A stretch of DNA of 64,000 nt from positions 143,018 to 207,017 of the forward strand of contig NZ_AUHR01000008.1 of NCBI RefSeq assembly GCF_000423285.1. The letters run 5' to 3'. The translations under genes and the position numbers were made by a program. Position 1 is the first letter of the stretch. The number at the start of each line of letters is the position of its first letter. The notes beneath the pieces are model-generated. The model was not told the DNA's origin. It searched no databases and saw only the letters and a list, made by a program, of their open reading frames with translations. This document shows positions 17,610 through 28,098 of the stretch, one piece after another. This stretch comes from Laribacter hongkongensis DSM 14985 (GTDB lineage: Bacteria > Pseudomonadota > Gammaproteobacteria > Burkholderiales > Aquaspirillaceae).

Positions 17610-17988
17610 ACCTTTCAGGGATACCGGACCGCCGACACCTCAACGAATAGCGGGATCGCGCCGGCCTCGTGGCGTACATGATGGCATACGGGCTTTCTCC
17701 GGCCTGGCTCCGGTCCTGATGAACCGCCGTTTGCGCCAGCCACTGGCTCGTGTACGGATGGATGCCTCAAGAAAACACACAGTCCTGGTTGCTCAGCACA
17801 TCGCGTTACCCGTACGACCAGCATCTGCAACCGGCAAAGCCTTCTGACATGGCCACGCCAGCGCCACCCCCGCCTCCAGCAACAGAATACCCATTCACCG
17901 CCCTTTCATGCCAATGCGCTCTTGAAAACGGTTCTCGTCTGAACGGGGTTTGCGCGATAATCGGCCATTGTCTTGCCATCTGACTGCC
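17610..17988. other. Intergenic stretch without a recognisable gene
   Basis: This 379-bp gap between glnD and the ABC exporter has only short reading frames on both strands that resemble nothing. A GATAAT at 17956-17961 could be a -10 box for the exporter gene but has no partner -35 at a normal distance. No terminator with a T run is seen after glnD. Confidence 0.4.
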
Positions 17989-19773
17989 ATGCGCTTCACC
18001 CACTCCGGCCCCGCGCCAACCAACCGCAACGATCTGCAAACCCTGAAAACGCTGGTTCCTTACCTGCTGGAATTCAAATGGCGGGTGGCGCTGGCCCTAT
18101 CCTGCCTGGTTGCAGCCAAGCTTGCCAACGTCAGCGTGCCGGTTTTCCTCAAGGATGTCGTCGACCAGCTGAGCGGTCCGCATGCCATACTGGCCCTGCC
18201 CATGGGCCTGATTGCAGCTTATGGTCTGGCCCGGCTTTCCACCAGCGTCTTTGGAGAACTGCGCGACGCCATTTTTGCCAAGGTGACCCAGCGCGCCATC
18301 CGGCGCATCGCCATGCAGGTTTTTGCCCACCTGCAACGCCTGAGCCTGCGCTTTCACCTCGAGCGCCAGACCGGTGGCATGAGCCGTGACATCGAGCGCG
18401 GCACCAAAGGCATCGGCTTCCTGCTCAACTTCACCCTGTTCAACATCCTGCCAACCCTGCTGGAAATCGCACTGGTCGCCGGCATCCTGCTGTGGCGCTA
18501 CGACTGGTATTTTGCCGTGGTTACCATCGGTACCATCGTCGCCTACATCACCTTCACCCTGACGGTGACAGAATGGCGCATGGTGTTCCGCCGCAGCATG
18601 AACGACCTCGACAGCAAGGCCAACAGCAAGGCCATCGATGCCCTGCTCAACTACGAAACCGTCAAATACTTCGGCAACGAGCGCTACGAGATCCAGCGCT
18701 ACGACGGCAACCTGGCCTCGTGGGAAGACAGTGCCGTCAAGAACCAGACTTCGCTGAACTTCCTCAACGCAGGCCAGGGCGTGATCATCGCTGCCGGTGT
18801 CACCCTGCTGATGGGCCTAGCCGCCGATGGTGTAGTCAAAGGCACCATGTCAATCGGTGACCTGGTACTGGTCAACGCCTACCTGATCCAGCTGTATGCC
18901 CCGCTCAACTTCCTCGGCTTTGTCTACCGCGAAATCAAGCACTCGCTTGCCGACATGGAACGCATGTTCACCCTGCTGGATGTCGGGGAAGAAGTCGCTG
19001 ACCGGCCGGATGCCGTCACGCTGGACAGCCGCTCGGTCGCCATCCGTTTCGAGCACGTGGATTTTGGCTACGACAGCAAACGGCAGATCCTGCACGACGT
19101 CAGCTTCGAGATTCCGGCCGGCCATACCGTGGCGGTAGTGGGCTCGTCGGGTGCCGGCAAGTCCACCCTCTCGCGCCTGCTGTTCCGGTTTTATGACGTC
19201 AACACTGGCCGGATCAGCCTCAACGGCCGCGACCTGCGCGACTATTCGCAAGCCAGCCTGCGGGCACACATCGGCATCGTGCCGCAGGATACCGTCCTCT
19301 TCAATGACAGCATTTACTACAACATCGCCTATGGCCGCCCGGACGCCAGCCGGGAAGAAGTCATCGAAGCCGCCCGCGCTGCCCGCATCCACGAGTTTGT
19401 CGAACGCCTGCCGGACGGATACGACACGCGGGTCGGCGAGCGCGGACTCAAGCTGTCCGGAGGGGAAAAGCAACGGGTGGCCATCGCCCGGACCCTGCTG
19501 AAAAACCCGCCGATCATGGTATTCGACGAAGCCACCAGCGCGCTCGATTCGGAAACCGAAAAAGGTATCCAGAGCGAGCTGACGGTCATTTCGCAGGACC
19601 GGACCACGCTGATCATTGCCCACCGCCTGTCCACGATCGTCGATGCCGACGAAATCGTGGTGATGGAGCAAGGCCACATCGTCGAACGTGGCAACTTCCG
19701 TTCCTTGCTGGAAGCCGACGGACGCTTTGCCGACATGTGGCGCCTGCAGCAGCAGGAAGAGGCCGCCTCCTGA
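17989..19773 (+). CDS. Atm1-type ABC exporter, fused permease and ATPase
   Basis: The 594-residue half-transporter has six membrane helices (about residues 30-320), with ELRDAIFAKVTQRAIRRIAM and LERQTGGMSRDIERGTKGI in the intracellular loops, as in the ABCB6/ABCB7/Atm1 branch. The ATPase domain has Walker A GSSGAGKST (about 384-392), signature LSGGEKQR, Walker B PIMVFDEATSALD and the switch His in IAHRLST. Bacterial Atm1 relatives export glutathione conjugates of metals or sulfur species; the substrate here cannot be read. The ATG at 17989 is preferred to 17950. The lipoprotein gene that follows starts 62 bp downstream. Confidence 0.92.
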   Translation: MRFTHSGPAPTNRNDLQTLKTLVPYLLEFKWRVALALSCLVAAKLANVSVPVFLKDVVDQLSGPHAILALPMGLIAAYGLARLSTSVFGELRDAIFAKVTQRAIRRIAMQVFAHLQRLSLRFHLERQTGGMSRDIERGTKGIGFLLNFTLFNILPTLLEIALVAGILLWRYDWYFAVVTIGTIVAYITFTLTVTEWRMVFRRSMNDLDSKANSKAIDALLNYETVKYFGNERYEIQRYDGNLASWEDSAVKNQTSLNFLNAGQGVIIAAGVTLLMGLAADGVVKGTMSIGDLVLVNAYLIQLYAPLNFLGFVYREIKHSLADMERMFTLLDVGEEVADRPDAVTLDSRSVAIRFEHVDFGYDSKRQILHDVSFEIPAGHTVAVVGSSGAGKSTLSRLLFRFYDVNTGRISLNGRDLRDYSQASLRAHIGIVPQDTVLFNDSIYYNIAYGRPDASREEVIEAARAARIHEFVERLPDGYDTRVGERGLKLSGGEKQRVAIARTLLKNPPIMVFDEATSALDSETEKGIQSELTVISQDRTTLIIAHRLSTIVDADEIVVMEQGHIVERGNFRSLLEADGRFADMWRLQQQEEAAS

Positions 19774-19835
19774 CAGGGATGCAGCTGACCCGCGGATTTG
19801 CGACAATTGCCAACCTTTTTGACTTTGTCATCTCC

Positions 19836-20300
19836 ATGCGCTCCATTGCCTTTCGCCCGCTGCTCTTGTCCGTTGCCGTCCTCCTGTTGTCGGCCTGCTC
19901 GCCCTCCGCTCCACCCGACGAAGCCACCACGACCCGGGTCAAGGCATTCAAGACCATGCTGAACACCTTCGAGCCACTGGGATTGATGGTGCGTGACAAG
20001 CAGCCGTTTGACCCGGCTGAAGCCAAAGCACTGGCGACCCACCTGCAACAGGAAGCCCGCCTGCCGTTCGAGCATTTCGGCACACCGCCAAAGGGTCCGA
20101 GCAAGTCAAAACCGGAAATCTGGCAAAACCCGGCAGCCTTCGACAATGAGCGCGATCTCTTCTATCACCGCATCGATGCACTGGCACAAGCCGCTTCCCT
20201 GCCAGAAGCCTCGCCGGCGACCCTGAAACCGGATTTCGGCCGGGTAGCCGAAAGCTGCAAGAACTGCCACGACCGCTTCCGTCTGGAAACCGCCCGCTGA
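19836..20300 (+). CDS. Cytochrome c' family lipoprotein
   Basis: The 154-residue product starts MRSIAFRPLL with a lipobox LLSACS, so it is likely a lipid-anchored periplasmic protein. The body is helical (VKAFKTMLNTFEPLGLMV, PAEAKALATHLQQEARLPF) and a single haem c site, CKNCH at 141-145, lies near the C-terminus. This is the four-helix layout of class II cytochromes (c' and c-556). The function may be NO binding or electron transfer; neither can be decided. The ATG at 19836 gives the clean signal peptide. Confidence 0.85.
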   Translation: MRSIAFRPLLLSVAVLLLSACSPSAPPDEATTTRVKAFKTMLNTFEPLGLMVRDKQPFDPAEAKALATHLQQEARLPFEHFGTPPKGPSKSKPEIWQNPAAFDNERDLFYHRIDALAQAASLPEASPATLKPDFGRVAESCKNCHDRFRLETAR

Positions 20301-20323
20301 TTTGACCTGACTGTCTCAGTCAT

Positions 20324-20386
20324 AAAACACGCCCTGTACTCCTGATCTGCCCGCCGGGCAGGCCATGCAGACAGGGCGTCCTGTTT
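20324..20386. terminator. Nested hairpin terminator after the cytochrome gene
   Basis: A 9-bp perfect stem ACGCCCTGT/ACAGGGCGT (20329-20337/20371-20379) encloses a second hairpin CTGCCC/GGGCAG (20347-20352/20356-20361). TTTT follows on the plus strand within a few bases and GTTTTATG on the minus strand, so it may act both ways. Confidence 0.6.
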
Positions 20387-20696
20387 TGTCCAGCAGGATT
20401 ACAGGACAAGCACCGACATTACATCGACATGACCGGTGATCCTCCCTACCCGGCCCGGCTGGCGTCGCATGCATGCGACAACCACGCCCTCTGCTCCTGC
20501 CGCTATAAAATTTTTTTCCTTTTTTTCAATAGCTTGAAAACATGGCCCGATCCCTGCAATAGCCGTACACCGCCAGGCAAACCAGCCAGGTGGCAAAGAA
20601 GCAGTTCCTTAAAGTCGGCCTACCGACTGCGGGCCCTCCGCACTGCCTGCCGGCCAGTTTCCGGCACTTTCAGCACCATGCACAGGAGAAGTCACC
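20387..20696 (+). promoter_or_regulatory. Promoter and leader region of the repeat-protein gene
   Basis: This 310-bp gap contains a perfect 16-bp palindrome GTCGCATGCATGCGAC (20464-20479), then TATAAA (20504-20509) followed by two T runs (20511-20517 and 20520-20526). An AGGAG lies 8 bp before the ATG at 20697. TATAAA may be the -10 box, which would put the palindrome about 25 bp upstream of it, in an operator position. No gene is seen in it. Confidence 0.4.
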
Positions 20697-21836
20697 ATGA
20701 AGCAAACCATCAAGCACACCCTGGTTTTCACCGCCCTCTTTGCCGCAGCCGGCGTTGCCCTGGCCGACGGGCCGAACAACCCGCCGCCGTCCTCCACCTC
20801 GCTGACCACCACCCTGACCGGCCAGAACAAGCTGTCGATCAGCAACACCACCCAGTACAACAACACCGATACCAGCAGCTACACCAACGATGACAACATC
20901 AAGCAGGACATTGACGTCAATTTCGTGTTCGATCAGAACGTCAGCAAGGGCACACTGGCTTCGGCCCATGACACGCAAAAACTGCTGAAATCGACTGTCG
21001 AAGTACCGGATCCGTCTGTTACCTCCGTCACCAACAGCGTCAAGGGCAACGTCGGCAACGTTGGCGTGAACGCCGCCACCGGCATCTTCAACCAGCAGGC
21101 CAACGACGTGGCGATGGCTGTCAACCAGAGCGGACATTCCTCCGACAAGCGAGAATCGGGAGGCGACGATCATCGCGGCGATACCGCAGCCGCTGCGGTC
21201 ACCGGTTACGAGCAGCTGGTCGATGGCTTCAAGGTCAGCATCGGCACGCCTTATGCCAGCGATACCAATGCCGCGACTGTCAACGTGAACGACTCGGTCA
21301 AGAACAACGTCGGCAATGTGGGCGTGAATGCCACTGCCGGCATCGGTAACCAGCAGAAAAATGACCTAGCAATGGCCATCGACAGCAACGCCCGGCTGGC
21401 TTATGCCGATGCAGGCGGCGCACAGGTGGGACAGAACAACACCTACAGCATCATCGGCGGAAACAGCCAGCTGACCGGCGGCATGCCGTGGGCGACCGAG
21501 CAGACCGCTCCGTACATCGCCCTCAACAGCACGGCCAACATGAATGATTCGGTAAAGGACAACGTCGGCAACATTGCCGCCAACGTATCGGCCGGCATCG
21601 GCAACCAGCAGGCCAACGGTCTGGCGATCGCCAAGGCTGACAACGCCACGCTGGTGGTGGCTTCGGCCGGCGGCATGCAGGTACATTCCAACGATACCGT
21701 CTACGCTTGGCTGCCGCTGGTCAACAATGCCAGCCTGACCGACTCGGTGAAGGGCAACGTGGGTAATGTGGGTGTCAACCTGAGCGCCGGCATCGGCAAC
21801 CAGCAAGTCAACAACGTGTCGCTGGCGGTCCGCTGA
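20697..21836 (+). CDS. Secreted repeat protein, adhesin- or amyloid-like
   Basis: The 379-residue protein has a signal peptide (FTALFAAAGVALA) and an acidic, Asn-, Ser- and Gly-rich mature chain. Four copies of one motif begin near residues 112, 198, 283 and 349: (N/T)DSVKxNVGNVGVN followed by xxAGIGNQQxNxxAxA. The spacing is uneven (about 86, 85 and 66 residues), so linkers separate the repeats. Regular Gly, Asn and Gln positions resemble those of curlin and Fap amyloid repeats or a beta-solenoid. Similar proteins are often labelled adhesin or haem-utilisation protein without proof. No secretion partner gene adjoins. It is a single-gene unit between terminators. Confidence 0.7.
   Translation: MKQTIKHTLVFTALFAAAGVALADGPNNPPPSSTSLTTTLTGQNKLSISNTTQYNNTDTSSYTNDDNIKQDIDVNFVFDQNVSKGTLASAHDTQKLLKSTVEVPDPSVTSVTNSVKGNVGNVGVNAATGIFNQQANDVAMAVNQSGHSSDKRESGGDDHRGDTAAAAVTGYEQLVDGFKVSIGTPYASDTNAATVNVNDSVKNNVGNVGVNATAGIGNQQKNDLAMAIDSNARLAYADAGGAQVGQNNTYSIIGGNSQLTGGMPWATEQTAPYIALNSTANMNDSVKDNVGNIAANVSAGIGNQQANGLAIAKADNATLVVASAGGMQVHSNDTVYAWLPLVNNASLTDSVKGNVGNVGVNLSAGIGNQQVNNVSLAVR
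21030..21836 (+). repeat. Four coding repeats, DSVK-NVGNVGVN motif
   Basis: Four imperfect coding repeats of about 30 codons start near 21030, 21288, 21543 and 21741. Copies 1, 2 and 4 keep NVGNVGVN and copy 3 reads NVGNIAAN. Copies 2, 3 and 4 share AGIGNQQ while copy 1 has TGIFNQQ. Codons differ between copies, so selection on protein sequence rather than recent duplication maintains them. Confidence 0.85.
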
Positions 21837-21848
21837 TCCAGACCGGTT

Positions 21849-21872
21849 CGGTGCCTTCGGGCACCGTTTTTT
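21849..21872 (+). terminator. Strong terminator of the repeat-protein gene
   Basis: CGGTGCC, tetraloop TTCG and GGCACCG are followed by TTTTTT, starting 12 bp after the stop codon. The UUCG loop and T run make it a textbook Rho-independent terminator. Confidence 0.9.
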
Positions 21873-21932
21873 GCACCATGTCTACTCCTGGGGCAACTGC
21901 TTGCTGGTGCTGATAGGCATGGTGCCCTTTTT
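21873..21932 (+). terminator. Possible back-up terminator
   Basis: GCACCATG (21873-21880) can pair with CATGGTGC (21918-21925), followed by CCTTTTT. The loop is 37 nt, so it is weaker than the terminator just before it. The remaining 100 bp up to the rpmE terminator hold nothing recognisable. Confidence 0.35.
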
Positions 21933-22035
21933 GTTGCAGTCTTCCCTGCCGGTTACACCCGCCAAGCCACCGGGCAAGCCTGCCAGTCAATGCACCAGTG
22001 CAGGAACAGCCGGGAGCAACGGATGTTGCGGCCAC

Positions 22036-22066
22036 AAAAAAAGCAGCCTGAACGGCTGCTTTTTTG
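22036..22066 (-). terminator. Terminator of rpmE, probably bidirectional
   Basis: AGCAGCC and GGCTGCT flank a 5-nt loop (22042-22048/22054-22060), with a T run on both strands (seven A on the left, six T on the right). It lies 22 bp past the rpmE stop. Confidence 0.88.
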
Positions 22067-22087
22067 TTTTGGCGTCTGCCGGGGCGA

Positions 22088-22303
22088 TCAGCCGCGGGAG
22101 AACTTGCCGAACTTTTGCTTGAACTTGTCGATACGGCCGGCGGTATCCACCACCTTTTGCTTGCCGGTGTAGAACGGATGGCATTCCGAGCACACTTCAA
22201 TGTGGAAAGCATCTTTGCTCATGGTCGACTTGGTCGTGAAAGCATTGCCGCAGGAGCAGGTCACTTTCAGGTCGGTGTAATCCGGATGGATGTTGGCTTT
22301 CAT
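22088..22303 (-). CDS. rpmE: 50S ribosomal protein L31 (zinc-binding type)
   Basis: The 71-residue protein is full length ([20 protein letters not shown]). Its four cysteines, C16, C18, C38 and C41, mark the zinc-binding form rather than the zinc-free RpmE2 form that replaces it under zinc starvation. It bridges the ribosomal subunits. A promoter and leader hairpin lie upstream. Confidence 0.97.
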   Translation of the reverse strand: MKANIHPDYTDLKVTCSCGNAFTTKSTMSKDAFHIEVCSECHPFYTGKQKVVDTAGRIDKFKQKFGKFSRG

Positions 22304-22322
22304 GATTTACCTTTACAAACGG

Positions 22323-22369
22323 GCGCAGGGGTTTTGCCTGCGCTGCTTTACGAAAAGTTCAGGATTATA
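22323..22369 (-). promoter_or_regulatory. rpmE promoter -10 and leader hairpin
   Basis: Reading the minus strand, TATAAT at 22369-22364 is a consensus -10 box. It is followed within the presumed leader by the perfect hairpin GCGCAGG, 7-nt loop, CCTGCGC (22343-22323), which ends 20 nt before the ATG. The hairpin has no T run, so it is not a terminator. L31 leader structures with autoregulatory roles are known in several phyla; whether this is one is unproven. Confidence 0.5.
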
Positions 22370-22413
22370 CGCTGGCCCGTCCGGCTTGACCAGCAGGCCG
22401 GACTGCCAGCATG

Positions 22414-23787
22414 TCAGGCCCGCCGCCAGGTCGTGCCACCGGCACCGTCTTCCAGCACGATGCCACGGGCAATCAGCTCGTCACGGATGCGGTCGCTTTC
22501 GGCCCAGTCCTTGCCGGCCCGGGCGGCCTTGCGGGCAGCGATCAGTTGCTCGACTTCGTCAGCACTGATTTCCCCTTCCAGGCTGCCGCCCTGCAGGAAA
22601 TCAACCGGGTCACGCTGCAACAGGCCCAGTACGCCACCAAGGGTCTTCAGCCAGCCCGCCAGTTCGGCCGAGCGGGACTTGTTGGCTTCGCCCGCCAGCT
22701 CGAACAGCACGGCTACAGCTTCGACGGTATTGAAGTCGTCATCCATGGCTGCGCGGAAACGGCGGGCGTAATCGTTGGCTTCCCAGTCAAGGGCAACATC
22801 GGCAGCCGGCACGTTCTTGAGCGCGGTGTAAAGCCGCGAGAGCGCACTGCGGGCGTCTTCCAGATGTGCGTCCGAATAGTTGAGCGGGCTGCGGTAGTGG
22901 GCACGCAGGATGAAGAAGCGCACCACTTCGGCGTCGTACTTTTCCAGCACTTCGCGGATGGTGAAAAAATTGCCCAGGCTCTTGGACATTTTCTCGTTGT
23001 CCACGCGGATGAAGCCGTTGTGCATCCAGTAGTTGACGAACTTGCAGTCGTGCGCGCCCTCGCTCTGGGCGATTTCGTTTTCATGGTGCGGAAACTGCAG
23101 GTCTGCCCCGCCACCGTGGATGTCAAAATGCGGGCCGAAGTAATGTTCGTTCATGGCCGAGCATTCGATGTGCCAGCCAGGACGTCCCTGCCCCCACGGG
23201 CTCGGCCATGCCGGCTCGCCCGGTTTGGCCGCTTTCCACAGCACGAAATCCATCGGGTCACGCTTGTTCGGATCCACGTCCACGCGCTCGCCGGCACGCA
23301 GGTCGTCCAGCGACTTGCCCGACAGCTGGCCGTAACCGGCAAATTCACGCACGGCGTAATACACGTCGCCATTCGGCGCAGCGTAGGCCCGGCCCTTGCC
23401 GATCAGCTCTTCGATCATGCTGATCATGTCCGGCACGAACTGGGTGGCGCGCGGTTCGAAGTTCGGCTTCTGCACGCCAAGGGCCGCGGCATCCTCGTCC
23501 ATGGCATCGATGAAGCGCTGGGTCAGCACGTTGATCGGCTCGCCGTTTTCTGCGGCCCGCCTGATGATCTTGTCGTCGATGTCGGTGATGTTGCGCACGT
23601 AGGTCAGATCGTAGCCGGACGCGCGCAGCCAGCGGGCCACCATGTCGAACACCACCATCACGCGGGCGTGCCCCAAGTGACAGTAGTCATACACGGTCAT
23701 GCCACAGACGTACATGTTGACCTTGCCAGGCTGGATGGGCTGAAAGCGTTCTTTCTGGCGCGAGAGCGTGTTGTAGAGGTGCAGCAT
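22414..23787 (-). CDS. cysS: Cysteinyl-tRNA synthetase
   Basis: The 457-residue class I synthetase starts [15 protein letters not shown]. It has the zinc- and ATP-site start [19 protein letters not shown] (HIGH variant HLGH), [30 protein letters not shown] and the KMSKS loop at EKMSKSLGN. It charges tRNA-Cys. The ATG at 23787 matches the family N-terminus. It lies 57 bp downstream of glnS on the same strand, and the two may be cotranscribed. Confidence 0.97.
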   Translation of the reverse strand: MLHLYNTLSRQKERFQPIQPGKVNMYVCGMTVYDYCHLGHARVMVVFDMVARWLRASGYDLTYVRNITDIDDKIIRRAAENGEPINVLTQRFIDAMDEDAAALGVQKPNFEPRATQFVPDMISMIEELIGKGRAYAAPNGDVYYAVREFAGYGQLSGKSLDDLRAGERVDVDPNKRDPMDFVLWKAAKPGEPAWPSPWGQGRPGWHIECSAMNEHYFGPHFDIHGGGADLQFPHHENEIAQSEGAHDCKFVNYWMHNGFIRVDNEKMSKSLGNFFTIREVLEKYDAEVVRFFILRAHYRSPLNYSDAHLEDARSALSRLYTALKNVPAADVALDWEANDYARRFRAAMDDDFNTVEAVAVLFELAGEANKSRSAELAGWLKTLGGVLGLLQRDPVDFLQGGSLEGEISADEVEQLIAARKAARAGKDWAESDRIRDELIARGIVLEDGAGGTTWRRA

Positions 23788-23844
23788 AGTGAATCCTGAA
23801 GATGACTGGCGCAGTGAGCGCGAATGCGCGCTCACTGCCCGATG

Positions 23845-25548
<1,704 letters not shown>

Positions 25549-25570
25549 GGGCATCTGGGGCAAAGGACAA

Positions 25571-25600
25571 GCGCGCTGCCCGCAATCCGGGACAGCGCGC
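25571..25600 (-). promoter_or_regulatory. Hairpin in the glnS leader
   Basis: GCGCGCTG (25571-25578) pairs perfectly with CAGCGCGC (25593-25600), with inner CCCG/CGGG pairing. On the minus strand the T run precedes rather than follows the stem, so it does not look like the sulP terminator. It ends 22 bp before the glnS start, where it could affect translation. Confidence 0.45.
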
Positions 25601-25660
25601 AAAAATCAGGTATTGCAAGGATTGTAACGGATTCGTCCGAAACGCCAAGTCCTGTCCGGC

Positions 25661-27328
25661 TTATGCAGCCAGCAACTCGCGTGCGCGCCGGAGCGAATGT
25701 TCAAGGTCCGGCTGCACGTTTTCCGGATGCAGGTGCAGGGTTTCACGGGCATGATGGACCATGCGAGCGGCATCCCCGCCGGCGCCGCACAGGATCAGCG
25801 CCTTGCCGTGTGCCGCCAGCCTGTCGTTCAAGGCCCCCAGCGCCATCATCCCGGTCGCGTCCAGCAGCACCATGCGATGCAGTTGCAGGATCACCACCCG
25901 TGCGTCGCCGCAGTCCTCCACCAGCAGGTCCAGCCGGTCAGCCGCACCAAAGAAGAGTGCACCTTCAACACGGAAAGCCGCACATTCTTCCGGCAGGTCC
26001 TTGCCGGCAATCGAATGGCGCGCATAGGCTTGGGCATTTTCCGGCCGCAGACGATGGATGCCCGAGGCACCCGCCATGCGCTGGATGAAGAACACGGCGG
26101 CCAGCAAGAGACCGATCTGCACGGCCACGGTCAGGTCAAACACCACCGTCAGGCCAAACGTCACGGCCATCACGATCAGGTCGCGCTTGGGATAGAGCCG
26201 GAATTCACGCCAGTTCCAGTCGCCCATCTTCAGCGAGACGGCAATCAGGATGGCCGCCAGCACGGCCAGAGGAATGTACTGCGCCAGCGGTGCGGCCACC
26301 AGGATGACTGCCAGCAGCAGCACGGCATGCACGATGCCTGCGACAGGTGTCTTGCCGCCGTTCTGGATGTTGGTCCCGGTACGGGCGATGGCACCGGTGG
26401 CAGGGATGCCGCCAAAGAACGGTACCACCATGTTGGCAATACCCTGGGCGATCAGCTCCTGGTTGCTGTTGTGTTTGGTGCCGGTCATCTGGTCGGCAGC
26501 CACGGCACACAGCAGCGATTCAATCGCGCCCAACAGGGCAATGGTGAACGCCGGTGTCAGCAGATAGGAGAAGTGCTCAAGGTCAAAGGTGAGCGGGCGG
26601 AACTCCGGCAGACCCTGCGGAATGCCGCCGAACTTGCTGCCGATGGTGGCCACATCCCACGGCATGATGGCAGCGGCCAGCGTTGCCAGGATCAGGGCCA
26701 CAAAGGGTGACGGCAGGAACTTGTTGAGCCGTTTGGGCCAGAACAGGATCAGGGCCAGCGAAGCGGCGGCCAGACCTAGCGTGGCCGGGTCGAAGCTGGC
26801 GAGATGGTTCTTGAGCATCTCGACCGTCGGGAAGAAACCGGACGGGGCCGCCACCGGCAGGCCAAAGAAATCCTTCATCTGGGTCAGGAAAATCATCACC
26901 GCGATGCCGTTGGTAAAACCGATCACCAGCGGCATGGGGAAATACTTGATGATCTGCCCCATGCGCAGCAGTCCCATCAGGACCAGCATGACACCGGCCA
27001 TGAAGGTACAGATCATCAGGTTGGCAAAGCCGTATTTGCTAACAATACCGAAGAGGATGACGATGAACGCGCCGGTGGGGCCGCCGATGCAGGCGTTGGT
27101 GCCCCCCAAGGCCGAAATCAGGAAGCCGGCAATGATGGCGGTAAAAATGCCGGCCTGCGGACTGACACCGGAGGCGATGGCAAACGCCATGGCCAATGGC
27201 AGTGCAACGATACCGACGGTCAGGCCGGCCATGGCGTCATCACGCAAGTCATTGATGCGATACCCCTTCAGGGTATCAACGAGTCGTGGGCGGAACTTGA
27301 AAAACAGTATTAAAGAATCTGCTGACAT
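25661..27328 (-). CDS. SulP/SLC26 family anion transporter with STAS domain
   Basis: The 555-residue protein has the SulP membrane core, with DDAMAGLTVGIVALPLAMAF, ALGGTNACIGGPTGAFIVIL, FTNGIAVMIFLTQ and GGIPATGAIARTGTNIQNGG. A C-terminal STAS domain (from about residue 440) carries VILQLHRMVLLDATGMMALG. Relatives move sulfate, bicarbonate (BicA) or dicarboxylates (DauA); the substrate is not decidable here. The gap upstream (27329-27491) shows no clear regulatory site. Confidence 0.92.
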   Translation of the reverse strand: MSADSLILFFKFRPRLVDTLKGYRINDLRDDAMAGLTVGIVALPLAMAFAIASGVSPQAGIFTAIIAGFLISALGGTNACIGGPTGAFIVILFGIVSKYGFANLMICTFMAGVMLVLMGLLRMGQIIKYFPMPLVIGFTNGIAVMIFLTQMKDFFGLPVAAPSGFFPTVEMLKNHLASFDPATLGLAAASLALILFWPKRLNKFLPSPFVALILATLAAAIMPWDVATIGSKFGGIPQGLPEFRPLTFDLEHFSYLLTPAFTIALLGAIESLLCAVAADQMTGTKHNSNQELIAQGIANMVVPFFGGIPATGAIARTGTNIQNGGKTPVAGIVHAVLLLAVILVAAPLAQYIPLAVLAAILIAVSLKMGDWNWREFRLYPKRDLIVMAVTFGLTVVFDLTVAVQIGLLLAAVFFIQRMAGASGIHRLRPENAQAYARHSIAGKDLPEECAAFRVEGALFFGAADRLDLLVEDCGDARVVILQLHRMVLLDATGMMALGALNDRLAAHGKALILCGAGGDAARMVHHARETLHLHPENVQPDLEHSLRRARELLAA

Positions 27329-27491
27329 GGTGGTTTATAGGGCTCCAATACGGATAGCGCGGCCGAAATAGTGGTCGGCCAAAGCGCAACATTATCGGGG
27401 TACAACCCGGCCATGCATCTGGTCAAGGTCAAAAATAGCGGAAATGTACCGACAAGCGGAACATTTCCGGACAAAGGCAACGCCTGAATGG

Positions 27492-27519
27492 AAAAAGCCG
27501 CAGTCTCCCTGCGGCTTTT
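27492..27519 (-). terminator. Terminator of the proQ-family gene
   Basis: GCCGCAG, a 5-nt loop and CTGCGGC, with A runs on the left and TTTT on the right, form a bidirectional Rho-independent terminator 19 bp past the stop of the ProQ-family gene. Confidence 0.88.
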
Positions 27520-27537
27520 CTGCACTGCTGCCGGACA

Positions 27538-28047
27538 TTACGCCGGTTTGGCGGATGAATCTTCGTCGATCATCTTGATGAGTTCGCCAAGTTCGGCCTT
27601 GACGTTCTCGATGACCTGCACGCGCTCGCCGGCCTGCACTTCGACGCTGGCATCAGCCTCTGCTTCCGGTGCATTTTCTGCGGCTGCCGGCTTGTCCTTG
27701 CTCATGGCGTCCAGACGGCGTTTGGCATCGTCGCGCTCAAGATCGGTCAGCTCGGCGGCCCGCTTGCCAGTCAGGTGGTAGCGGAAACCTTCGCGCTGCA
27801 TGGCCTTGAGGTAGCGTGCCGTCGAGCAATGACGCTGGATCACGCGCTGGACGACGACCGGATCGAATTGCGGCAGCTCGCTGATCAAGACTTCGTGAAC
27901 ACCGATGGCAAGCGGTTTGAACTGCCGCAAAACGGCATACCGCTTGTACACCAGGTCGGTGGCCTCTTTGACTTGCTGACGCTTGGGTTTGTCCCGCATC
28001 GCCTGTTGCAGGGCGAGCTGGAGAATGGGGTTGTGTTGCTGGGCCAT
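27538..28047 (-). CDS. proQ: ProQ/FinO-domain RNA chaperone
   Basis: The 169-residue protein contains a ProQ/FinO domain over about residues 15-110: ATDLVYKRYAVLRQFKPLAI, GVHEVLISELPQFDP and KAMQREGFRYHLTGKRAAEL. An acidic tail follows (AENAPEAEADASVEVQ). The family binds structured small RNAs and mRNA 3' ends. The E. coli type C-terminal Tudor-like domain is absent, as in the minimal FinO-domain proteins of Neisseria. It reads alone between its own terminator and panD. Confidence 0.9.
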   Translation of the reverse strand: MAQQHNPILQLALQQAMRDKPKRQQVKEATDLVYKRYAVLRQFKPLAIGVHEVLISELPQFDPVVVQRVIQRHCSTARYLKAMQREGFRYHLTGKRAAELTDLERDDAKRRLDAMSKDKPAAAENAPEAEADASVEVQAGERVQVIENVKAELGELIKMIDEDSSAKPA

Positions 28048-28098
28048 GAAAACACTATCGGGCTGAATTCAGAATTGGGCGCGAGTATAGCAGCCCAT

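Noticed and set aside
17615..17983. Short frames on both strands between glnD and the ABC exporter
   Set aside because: They are under 80 codons, resemble nothing and overlap one another.
21030..21836. CRISPR-like or tandem DNA repeat array
   Set aside because: The repetition is in the protein; the DNA copies differ and the spacing is irregular, with no constant repeat-spacer pattern.
25571..25600. Hairpin read as the terminator of sulP
   Set aside because: On the minus strand the T run comes before the stem, so it would not work as a Rho-independent terminator.
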